64,000 nucleotides of DNA from an uncultured bacterium (GTDB lineage Bacteria > Hydrothermota > Hydrothermia > UBA1063 > CAJXJZ01): assembly GCA_913055745.1 (NCBI GenBank), contig CAJXJZ010000004.1, positions 23,952-87,951 of the forward strand, read 5' to 3'. Positions 1 to 6,980 of this stretch are shown here, in pieces (the first letter of the stretch is position 1; every line of letters starts with the position of its first letter). Position numbers and translations under genes: made by a program. The notes under the pieces are model-generated. The model did no database searches and had not been told where the DNA came from. It worked only from the letters and a program-made list of their open reading frames with translations.

Positions 1-657
1 GGCAAACCCACCACCTTTGGGGAAAATCCAGGCATACCCATTGGGTGCTATAGCATCTCCTATACCAAAATATAGATAATTATCTTTGATTTCATCACAG
101 TATGCATAAACCTGCACTGTGAAGTAGTCATCCTCTTTGTCATAAGGGGTAAAAAGACCCAAAGACTTTGAAACAGATGATGCAGGGCCATCTGCACCTA
201 TAAGAAGAGGCGCAGATAAAACAATATCTTCACCATGAGACCTTAAATAGACTTTAACCAAGCCTTTTTCCCTTTCTGCCTTTATAAATTTGGTATTTAT
301 CAGTATATCGCTACCTGCCTTTATGGCAAGTTCTGCAAGGTATCTATCAAATATCTTTCGCTCAAGGATTGCCCCTCCAGGCTCATTTAGAGTAATCTCT
401 ATTATCTTTTTACCATTATAGGTAAGTATTCCCCCATATACATACCTGGCAACAAAATTCCTTGAGTGGCCTTTATCTTTTATTAGTTTTAAAAACTCCG
501 ATGATACACCTTCTGCACATAAAATAGTATGACCTATCTCCCTTTGTTTTTCAACGAGTAAAACGCGAAGACCGCTGCGGGAAGCGTGAAAGGCAAAAGA
601 ACTTCCCGCAGGGCCTGCACCTATTACAATAGCATCATATTTATTCTTTAAACTCAT
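1..657 (-). CDS. Geranylgeranyl reductase-family FAD oxidoreductase (3' end beyond window)
   Basis: Translating the minus strand from the ATG at 657 gives 219 residues that run off the window edge. The N-terminus has a Rossmann FAD site (GAGPAGS, residues 13-19) followed by an acidic VEKQ strand end. Near residue 170 comes GADGPASSVSKSLG, the second FAD motif of the geranylgeranyl reductase/PHBH-like family. Members reduce isoprenoid chains of lipids or quinones, or act as other flavin monooxygenases or reductases; the substrate cannot be told here. The ATG overlaps the stop of the upstream secreted-protein gene in an ATGA, so the two are probably translationally coupled. The C-terminal substrate-binding part is not visible. 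Family is fairly sure, substrate unknown. Confidence 0.8.
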   Translation of the reverse strand, partial: MSLKNKYDAIVIGAGPAGSSFAFHASRSGLRVLLVEKQREIGHTILCAEGVSSEFLKLIKDKGHSRNFVARYVYGGILTYNGKKIIEITLNEPGGAILERKIFDRYLAELAIKAGSDILINTKFIKAEREKGLVKVYLRSHGEDIVLSAPLLIGADGPASSVSKSLGLFTPYDKEDDYFTVQVYAYCDEIKDNYLYFGIGDAIAPNGYAWIFPKGGGFA

Positions 658-1628
658 CTATAAATGATTCTGTACATTGCCTGCTTACCTTCCAAACGCC
701 CTTCTAAGATATACACCCCTCTGTGAGGTAGAGTTAACATATCTCTTATACCTTTTAAAATGCAACTACCATCAATACCATAAAGTCTTGCACCTTTTAT
801 GCCATTTAAAACGACACGAGGAGAGTGGGTGATAATTACCCTTTGTATGCTATTTGCAGGATAAAAACTTCTATGTTCTTTTATATCCTCTGCACTGAGC
901 AATCTTATGGTATGGTAATGCCATCCAGTTTCTCCATAGCCCTGTGTGGTATCCACACTAACCGTACTGTCGTATATCATTCCCAATTGAGGCACAAATT
1001 CCTCATACTCAAAGCCCCATGTTATAAGAACTATACCACTGGATAAATTTATTTGTACACGTGACTTGCGACGGATCTCAAATGCATTGTATGTGTCCGC
1101 GGGTACAGTAAAACTTCCTTGAGATACTACATAGGCAGTGTCATGGGATATAATCATTGTATCATCAATATTATCCTGATCCATATCACCTATGGAATAT
1201 GTGCCACCTACGCCCATATCCCATTCATCACCTACATTTAGCGGTGTTATATACATTTTATAGGCTGTATCAACAATGTTCACACCCCCATAACTCTTAT
1301 GCACTTTTAACCATACTTCATTCCCATTTTCATATAGTGTATCAATCGAAATTGAATCACTATCACCTTGCGTTTGCTGTATATAAGAGTACCTCTCATA
1401 AGCATCATGTCCATTGAGTGTAAAAAAGGATGATATGGCAACGCTATCGTATGTGATGGTATCAACTGTAACCTGCCATGATGGATAACTAAAGGTAGAA
1501 TCCTTACTCATCCCTTCATATATCCACTTTGACATGGTAGTTAGCCCTACATAATCTCCTGCCGCACCTGCAAAAAGCGGCGCTACTATTATACCAAGCA
1601 ATACACTTATACGAACAAAACGTCTCAT
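654..1628 (-). CDS. Secreted protein with T9SS-like C-terminal sorting domain
   Basis: A 324-residue protein of unknown function. Residues 1-22 are a signal peptide (basic MRRFVR, hydrophobic core, AGAAG cleavage region). The middle is a beta-rich extracellular segment full of Thr, Asp and Tyr that I do not recognise. The last about 50 residues (ARLYGIDGS..., then RGVYILEGRLEGKQ) follow the pattern of type A T9SS sorting domains: a VYDxxG-like strand, a GVYIL strand and a basic final strand. It has its own promoter (1654-1682) and a strong AAGGAGG ribosome site. It precedes the geranylgeranyl-reductase-like gene with a 4-base overlap. Secretion is well supported; the function is not. Confidence 0.75.
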   Translation of the reverse strand: MRRFVRISVLLGIIVAPLFAGAAGDYVGLTTMSKWIYEGMSKDSTFSYPSWQVTVDTITYDSVAISSFFTLNGHDAYERYSYIQQTQGDSDSISIDTLYENGNEVWLKVHKSYGGVNIVDTAYKMYITPLNVGDEWDMGVGGTYSIGDMDQDNIDDTMIISHDTAYVVSQGSFTVPADTYNAFEIRRKSRVQINLSSGIVLITWGFEYEEFVPQLGMIYDSTVSVDTTQGYGETGWHYHTIRLLSAEDIKEHRSFYPANSIQRVIITHSPRVVLNGIKGARLYGIDGSCILKGIRDMLTLPHRGVYILEGRLEGKQAMYRIIYR

Positions 1629-1653
1629 AAAAACCTCCTTTTTGTCATCTTAT

Positions 1654-1682
1654 ATAATAACAAGACCTTACAGCATAGTCAA
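1654..1682 (-). promoter_or_regulatory. Sigma-70-type promoter for the 324-aa secreted protein
   Basis: On the minus strand TTGACT (1682-1677), a 17-base spacer and TATTAT (1659-1654) lie just after the rluD stop. A leader of roughly 20 bases with AAGGAGG follows before the ATG at 1628. Confidence 0.7.
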
Positions 1683-1683
1683 G

Positions 1684-2664
1684 TTAAATCCGGTCTAAAT
1701 AATCTTCAAGACGCTGCATGTCATCTGGGAGTTCTGCCTCAAAACTAACCCTTCTTCCAAGACCAGGATGGAAAAAGGTGAGTTTTGCTGCATGTAATGC
1801 CTGCCTATCAATAATATTCAATATATCTACAATATGCGACTTGTATTTTGGGGGGACAATGTGTAGTATTTTTCTTGGCTCCCGTCCTGAATATGTATCA
1901 TCCCCGATTATTGGATATCCCATATGCTCCATATGTACCCTTATCTGATGCGTTCTCCCTGTTTCAAGTTTTATCTCAAGTTTTGTAGCAAGGTCTCCAT
2001 ACCTTTTAATCACCTTAAAATGTGTAATGGCATTGCGGGAATGGAAAAAAGTCACAGCCATCTTCGTCCTTTCAACAGGATGTCTTCCAATGGGCGCATC
2101 CACTATACCTTCATCTACAGGAACATTACCCCACACAAAGGCCATATAGGTTCTTTTGGCGGTTTTATCCTCCAACTGCCTGCTAATACTTAACAGTGCC
2201 CTCTCTGATTTTGCCACAACAATAAGTCCTGTTGTATCCTTATCAAGTCTATGAACAATACCAGGCCTTTGTTTTTGCTCACTGGTCGGTAATTTCTTGT
2301 ATCTTGCCAATAAAATGTTTACAAGAGTACCCGCTAAATTGCCCTTTGCAGGGTGCACAACAAGGCCTTTTGGTTTGTCTATTACAATAACATCCTCATC
2401 CTCATAAACAACAGAAAGGGGCAGGTCCTGCGCAATAAGTTTAATAGGTTCATAGATGGCAAATTCAGCGTAAATATGGTCCCCTTCCTTAACCTTATAC
2501 CCCGGCTTTGACCTTTTGCCATTAACAAGAACCCCTCCTTCCTTGATTAATTTTTCTGTACGGGAACGGGAAAGCCCTATTCCTCCAGTTAAAAGATATA
2601 CATCAAGACGGGTATTCTCCATTTTTTTAGAAACTACCCTCTCAAAAATCTTCTTCTTCATCAC
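1684..2664 (-). CDS. rluD: RluD-type 23S rRNA pseudouridine synthase
   Basis: A 326-residue RluA/RluD-family enzyme that isomerises uridines in rRNA (RluD acts on helix 69 of 23S rRNA). Residues about 18-68 form an S4 RNA-binding domain (RLDVYL, then VLVNGKRSKPGYKV). The catalytic domain follows with the HRLDKDTTG motif; its Asp (about residue 141) is the catalytic one. The RTHQIRVH motif near the C-terminus is also typical. It overlaps the upstream YhaM-like gene by 23 bases and ends the ten-gene operon. The start is uncertain: GTG at 2664, ATG at 2661 or ATG at 2622. Exact target uridines (RluD versus another RluA-class enzyme) cannot be told from sequence alone. Confidence 0.88.
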   Translation of the reverse strand: MMKKKIFERVVSKKMENTRLDVYLLTGGIGLSRSRTEKLIKEGGVLVNGKRSKPGYKVKEGDHIYAEFAIYEPIKLIAQDLPLSVVYEDEDVIVIDKPKGLVVHPAKGNLAGTLVNILLARYKKLPTSEQKQRPGIVHRLDKDTTGLIVVAKSERALLSISRQLEDKTAKRTYMAFVWGNVPVDEGIVDAPIGRHPVERTKMAVTFFHSRNAITHFKVIKRYGDLATKLEIKLETGRTHQIRVHMEHMGYPIIGDDTYSGREPRKILHIVPPKYKSHIVDILNIIDRQALHAAKLTFFHPGLGRRVSFEAELPDDMQRLEDYLDRI

Positions 2665-3637
2665 CCTGCAATGGGATTGGATTAAAAAACCTTATATTAT
2701 CCAGACTCCTTATTGCATCTGTCCACGCATTTTTATGCTTTTGAGCCTCTTTTAACTTATCAAATACACTCCACATCCTCGCATCAATAAGATCTGCATA
2801 ATGTAATACAAGGGCTTCAGGTGTCATAGGCACAACAGGAGAGCCCCACTCCAGTTTTCCATGATGTGAGAGGATCATATGTAAAATGCCAAGTTCGGTA
2901 ACCTTAGGAATGGTCCCGCCCGGAAGCGACCTTAGATTATCTATTTTGGATTTAACCATATTATAGCCCAATGCTATATGCCCAAGCAACCTACCCTCAT
3001 ATGTTCGCTCACGAGGAAATACCTTATATTCAAAGACCTTCCCCACATCGTGTAAAAGCGCACCTGTAATTAAAAGGTCTCTATTTATGTCTTCATACTC
3101 CCTTGAAAGTACTTCGCATATATTGGCGACCTTTAATGTGTGCTCTAAGAGACCTCCAACATAGTTTTGATGATAAAATAAAGCAGCGGGTGCCTTTTTA
3201 AACCTTTCTGCAAAATCCTTATCATCTACAAAGATATACTTAAGCAGGGTGGACATATGCTTATCTTTTACCTTCTTTATAAATGTTAGCATCTCGTTCC
3301 ACATCTTTTCAATATCCCTTTCTGTTCGAGGAAGATAATCATATATATCCTCATCACCCATCTCAGAAAATCCAGAAGATTCAAGCACAATCCTTCTTTC
3401 TCCATTATATGTCCCAAGCGTGCCCTTTATCCTGTATATGCTACCAATATTAAGGTCATTATCAACGGATTCAGCATCATCGAAAACAATACCCTTTATT
3501 ATACCCGATGCATCACCCAATTCCATCTCAAGACGAAGTCCCTGCGTTCTTTGAGACTTTTTAAGGTCCTTTCTTAAAAGTAAAACCTTAAGTTCCACTT
3601 CCTGATTGTCTTTTAAGCCTAAAATATCTTTGATCAT
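2642..3637 (-). CDS. YhaM-like 3'-5' exoribonuclease (OB-fold plus HD domain)
   Basis: 331 residues. Residues about 10-95 look like an OB-fold nucleic-acid-binding domain (ELKVLLLRKDLKKSQRTQG, then GSIYRIKGTLGTYNGERR). An HD metal-dependent phosphohydrolase domain follows: LLEHTL (His166), LLHDVGK (His196-Asp197), then GHIALG and LSHHGKLEWGSP. This order is that of Bacillus YhaM, a 3'-5' exonuclease of RNA and DNA. It overlaps the preceding OmpA-like gene by 4 bases and the following rluD by 23, so it is a housekeeping passenger in the envelope operon. Nuclease activity is inferred from family membership. Confidence 0.82.
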   Translation of the reverse strand: MIKDILGLKDNQEVELKVLLLRKDLKKSQRTQGLRLEMELGDASGIIKGIVFDDAESVDNDLNIGSIYRIKGTLGTYNGERRIVLESSGFSEMGDEDIYDYLPRTERDIEKMWNEMLTFIKKVKDKHMSTLLKYIFVDDKDFAERFKKAPAALFYHQNYVGGLLEHTLKVANICEVLSREYEDINRDLLITGALLHDVGKVFEYKVFPRERTYEGRLLGHIALGYNMVKSKIDNLRSLPGGTIPKVTELGILHMILSHHGKLEWGSPVVPMTPEALVLHYADLIDARMWSVFDKLKEAQKHKNAWTDAIRSLDNIRFFNPIPLQGDEEEDF

Positions 3638-4485
3638 CCTGCTATTACCTCCACCAAAGGAATCTTCAAATCAGAAGGGGTAAAATACTCCTCTTCTATT
3701 TTTAATCTTGCCGGGTCAACAGGAACCCTTTTCAAGACCTCACGCCTTAATACCCTTACCCTTTCCGAAAGCATTCCTCCTGCATCTCCCTTTACCCTTA
3801 TGATCATAACTCCAAAGAAATGCTCCTTTAAGAAGTTAGATATTTCGTCAATCCGCTCTCTGCCATCTTTTCTTAGTTTATAAGAATTCTTTAAAAAAAT
3901 AGAATCAGCAACCATTTTGAGAATAAACTTATCCTTAATCTTTCCCTTAATGCCAGGAACCTTAATATCACCTCCTATGATCCTCCTTTTGCGTCCGTAT
4001 CTATCTATGTAGTTGAGTACAGAAGAGTAGGTTGCACCAGGTGTGAGATACTCATCAGCATACCTACCATCCCACTTCACTGTCTTAGGTGGAATCCCCT
4101 TACCTTGAAACTGTTTTACAACCTCGCCCCTCGGACCAAAAATTGTAAGACTCCACGCTTTAACCCCATATTTTTTAGGTGGCATAGGCACTTTTACAAT
4201 AACAACTGAACTCGCCATACTCTTTGATACAGGAACCCTCAAATACAGAGGCCTAAATTTAATAGAGTTTTTATAATACAAATCGCTTAGATTAGAAATC
4301 TGAATACTTAATCTCCTCTCCAATATACCTGTTAATGAATCCAATGGGAAAAATGGTGAAGGTAAAAGTATGCCACCTGGCTTTTTATAGTCCTCTATCT
4401 TGTACATGGCTTTTTCTTGAACCACCTCTTTTTTATTAATTCCATTTCCTTGTGCAAAGGTTATAAAAACCATCAGTTTCCACAT
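3634..4485 (-). CDS. Secreted OmpA-like protein with FlgD-type Ig segment
   Basis: 283 residues from the ATG at 4485, chosen because AAAGGAGG precedes it and a signal peptide (MWKLMVFITFAQG) follows; an in-frame upstream start at 4533 lacks both. The middle has a FlgD-like Ig segment (VKWDGRY, then LTPGATYSSVLNYIDRYGR), as in outer-membrane proteins of FCB bacteria. The C-terminal about 90 residues resemble an OmpA/Pal peptidoglycan-binding domain (SYKLRKDGRERIDEISNFLK, then LSERVRVLRREVLKR and VDPARL), but the usual GHTD signature is replaced by VKGDAGG. Binding to peptidoglycan is therefore uncertain. It directly follows tonB, as Pal-type genes follow Tol motors elsewhere. A Pal-like tether in the periplasm is the best guess. 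Confidence 0.65.
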   Translation of the reverse strand: MWKLMVFITFAQGNGINKKEVVQEKAMYKIEDYKKPGGILLPSPFFPLDSLTGILERRLSIQISNLSDLYYKNSIKFRPLYLRVPVSKSMASSVVIVKVPMPPKKYGVKAWSLTIFGPRGEVVKQFQGKGIPPKTVKWDGRYADEYLTPGATYSSVLNYIDRYGRKRRIIGGDIKVPGIKGKIKDKFILKMVADSIFLKNSYKLRKDGRERIDEISNFLKEHFFGVMIIRVKGDAGGMLSERVRVLRREVLKRVPVDPARLKIEEEYFTPSDLKIPLVEVIAG

Positions 4486-4496
4486 ACTCACCTCCT

Positions 4497-5507
4497 TTAA
4501 AGTAATTGGTAAACGACGGTTAAAATACCCCAATCATCGTCTTTTGAAGAGGGCTCAAAGACCCACATGCGGAGTGCTTCTATCGCCGCCCTATCTAACT
4601 CAGGATAGCCTGTAGACCGTAAAATAAGGATATTGGGCTTAACCCTTCCATCCTTAGATACCCAGAATTTAAGGACGCATGTTCCCTCTTCCCCTTCACG
4701 GAGCGCAGAACGCGGATAAAAGGGTGAGACCTTCTTTAGAACCTTCCTATTTTTAATAGAACCACTGAGACTTATCAATGGTTTGTTGCTTTTTTTGGAT
4801 ACCTCACCTTTATTTAGACTTATTGCGGGCTTTTTTCGCACAACACTACCTATGGCTGGTCCTTCCTTCTCAAGATCTTTTAAAGAATTTTTATCTGAAC
4901 TTACAAGTTTAATTTTACCACCACCATTAAATCCTTCACCCAATTGAGCACCCGAACCAAGTTTAGACACATCGCTCTTATCAAGACTTATACCACCAGA
5001 TACGGGTTTTTCCTTAAGTATCTCCTCTGTGCTTTTGCCTTTACCTGAAAAGGCGAGCACCACATCAGCACCCTCAATATCAGCATTACCCGATGTAGAT
5101 GAAAGATCTATTTGCGCATTTTCTATATTCTCACTGATACCACTCTTTTCAAGAGAAATGGTTGGGCCTTCAACACTGGGCTCCTCTATATTTTTTTCAA
5201 TGCTTATTTTTTGCTGCCCTGGTCCTTCTACCTTTAATCCTGCCCCCCTCCCTGACGCAATAAGATTTTGGATACCCTTTGCTATTTCAGTCTTATGTTG
5301 TTTCTCCGCCTGTTTCTGAGCAATCATTTTTAGAACCTTTGGATTAACTCGTGGGCCAACCTTCTCTTCAAGCAGTTCAATAGATCTGAGTTCTGCCAAC
5401 GCCTCTTTTTTCCTTTCAGCGTATTTGTTTGAATAAATGAGCAATGCTATATGAAAAATCATTGAAAAGACTAAGGCAATTATTAATGTCTTACTCTCTT
5501 TACTCAT
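4497..5507 (-). CDS. tonB: TonB-family energy transducer
   Basis: 336 residues. The N-terminus has one membrane anchor (about residues 8-25, LIIALVFSMIFHIALLIYS) with the inner-membrane/periplasm topology of TonB. A long low-complexity periplasmic linker rich in Gly, Ser, Lys and Glu follows, with repeated ISLEKSG/ISLDKSDVSK/ISLNKGEVSK units. The C-terminal about 80 residues are a TonB domain (FYPRSALREGEEGTCVLKFW, then RAAIEALRMWVFEP). It lies directly after exbB-exbD-exbD, its expected motor, and overlaps exbD by one base. Which outer-membrane receptor it energises is not shown; no TonB-dependent receptor is in the window. Confidence 0.88.
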   Translation of the reverse strand: MSKESKTLIIALVFSMIFHIALLIYSNKYAERKKEALAELRSIELLEEKVGPRVNPKVLKMIAQKQAEKQHKTEIAKGIQNLIASGRGAGLKVEGPGQQKISIEKNIEEPSVEGPTISLEKSGISENIENAQIDLSSTSGNADIEGADVVLAFSGKGKSTEEILKEKPVSGGISLDKSDVSKLGSGAQLGEGFNGGGKIKLVSSDKNSLKDLEKEGPAIGSVVRKKPAISLNKGEVSKKSNKPLISLSGSIKNRKVLKKVSPFYPRSALREGEEGTCVLKFWVSKDGRVKPNILILRSTGYPELDRAAIEALRMWVFEPSSKDDDWGILTVVYQLL

Positions 5508-5914
5508 TATTTACCTTTCTTTTTAATCACTGAAAATGCCACCCTCTTAGCCCCACTCTTTTTGACAGAATCAAGAACCTCTAAAATACGCCCAAAGTCA
5601 AGTTCACTATCAGCCCTTATTATTACCAATTTATAATAAGGTGCTGTTGTATCAGCCTCCTCCATCCTTTTTACAGCACCCACAAGAGTATCAAGTGATG
5701 CCGGCTTGTCATTTAGATACAAAGAGCCATCTTTTTTAATAGATATGGATATATTATCCTCAAGATCTGCCTCTACAACATGGGCGCGAGGAAGGTGCAC
5801 CTTCGTACTCGTCTTTGTCATAAGGGTTGGAGATGTAGCAATAAGAATCAAAAGGACAAGCAATGATACTCCTGCCATAGGAAAGAGTTTTTCTCCTATA
5901 TCAATCTCGCTCAT
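5507..5914 (-). CDS. ExbD/TolR-family protein lacking the membrane aspartate
   Basis: 135 residues: short cytoplasmic N-terminus, one membrane helix (about 12-31, FPMAGVSLLVLLILIATSP) and a periplasmic ExbD domain (NISISIKKDGSLYLNDKP, then RADSELDFGRILEVLDSVKK). In ExbD/TolR/MotB-type proteins the helix carries an essential proton-accepting Asp (PxVDxxLxLLxxF). Aligned by eye with the neighbouring ExbD, that position here is Gly15. The protein is probably the second half of an ExbD heterodimer with the 144-residue copy just upstream, which keeps the Asp. The genes overlap by 4 bases. Confidence 0.82.
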   Translation of the reverse strand: MSEIDIGEKLFPMAGVSLLVLLILIATSPTLMTKTSTKVHLPRAHVVEADLEDNISISIKKDGSLYLNDKPASLDTLVGAVKRMEEADTTAPYYKLVIIRADSELDFGRILEVLDSVKKSGAKRVAFSVIKKKGK

Positions 5915-6345
5915 ACCTTCTTTTTTCTCCTTCTCTTCAGGATAAGGACGCTTTTTGCCCCCAACTGTTTTGAAAGGTCAATTATATGAATAACCTTATT
6001 ATAAACCACCACTGAATCAGCACTCACTACGACCCTCCCTGTTGTACTCCTTTTAAGAAGGAGAGGTAAGAGTTTTTTAAGAGAATCTAAACTGACACGC
6101 TCTTCATTTAGATAGAGATTATCATATTTATCTATGTAAATGACAACCTTTGTCTGTTCCTTCTTAATCTTCACCGTCTTTTTTGCCCTGCCTGCTGCAG
6201 CACGTTGGACAAAAATACCGGACTCCATTATAAAAGGTATGGACAGAACAAACATAATAAGCAGGGATAAGGTTATATCCACCATCGGAGCGAGATTTAC
6301 TTTGGCTATTCCTCCACGCCTTTTTTTCTTTTTCTTATTCCTCAT
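5911..6345 (-). CDS. exbD: ExbD/TolR-family proton-channel subunit
   Basis: 144 residues. After a very basic N-terminus (KKKKKRRGG) comes PMVDITLSLLIMFVL, which contains the family's essential membrane Asp (Asp23). The periplasmic domain has the usual VVIYIDKYDNLYLNEERV and VVSADSVVVYNKVIHIIDL segments. With ExbB it forms the proton-driven motor that powers TonB or Tol-type transducers. It overlaps exbB and the second exbD by 4 bases each. Confidence 0.88.
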   Translation of the reverse strand: MRNKKKKKRRGGIAKVNLAPMVDITLSLLIMFVLSIPFIMESGIFVQRAAAGRAKKTVKIKKEQTKVVIYIDKYDNLYLNEERVSLDSLKKLLPLLLKRSTTGRVVVSADSVVVYNKVIHIIDLSKQLGAKSVLILKRRRKKKV

Positions 6346-6980
6346 TTTTTAAGCATTCTATTGAAAAGGATTTTTCGGTATGAAACCAATTTATTAGCAA
6401 AAGCATCAAGAGAATCCTCCATATCTTCTGCCCTTTTTGCATAATAGTTATAAAAAATAAGGGCAGGGATGGCAATTATAAGACCAAATTGCGTGGTAAG
6501 GAGTGCCTCTGCTATGCCTCCTCCCACAACCTCTGGCCCACCAGAGCCTGTAACTGCAATATTATGAAATGCTGTGATAAGACCAACAACAGTACCATAT
6601 AGTCCAAGAAGCGGTGCTATTGCCACAACAGTAGCAATCCCTGTAAGAAACTTCTTTGATTTAGCAACCTCTTCCTGTACCTGTGATGAAAGAACTTCTC
6701 TAAGTTCATCTTCCTCGGCATCAAGATTATCTACAGCAACCCTCAAAACCCTGTGTAAAGGTGTATTCTTTGAATAGGCAATCCTTTCCAGTTTTTTTCT
6801 GTCACCATCACGTAGGTGTTTTTCTATCTCCTTTATAAACTTAAAATAGTCATACCTATTCTTCAAAAAATACACACCCCTTTCTATAATCAGAGCAAGA
6901 CCGATTATGGAAGTTATAAATAGAAGTTGCATCGTATAACTCTGCATTATTATTTGTGCAATGGATTTGCCCATGATCAT
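6342..6980 (-). CDS. exbB: MotA/TolQ/ExbB-family proton channel
   Basis: 212 residues with three membrane segments: about 18-35, then a pair near residues 115-140 and 160-185. The family signature LLGLYGTVVGLITAF is in the second segment, and the third has AEALLTTQFGLIIAIPALIF with the conserved threonines. The cytoplasmic loop between segments 1 and 2 is of normal length. It should form the pentameric stator around the two ExbD proteins. It overlaps the upstream TPR gene and the downstream exbD by 4 bases, so stoichiometry may be set by coupled translation. TolQ versus ExbB cannot be separated by sequence alone; the neighbouring tonB favours ExbB. Confidence 0.88.
   Translation of the reverse strand: MIMGKSIAQIIMQSYTMQLLFITSIIGLALIIERGVYFLKNRYDYFKFIKEIEKHLRDGDRKKLERIAYSKNTPLHRVLRVAVDNLDAEEDELREVLSSQVQEEVAKSKKFLTGIATVVAIAPLLGLYGTVVGLITAFHNIAVTGSGGPEVVGGGIAEALLTTQFGLIIAIPALIFYNYYAKRAEDMEDSLDAFANKLVSYRKILFNRMLKK

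Noticed and set aside
1157..1417. Plus-strand frames antisense to the minus-strand operon genes
   Set aside because: Low-complexity His/Tyr-rich or Ser-rich translations that mirror strong genes on the other strand, without ribosome sites.
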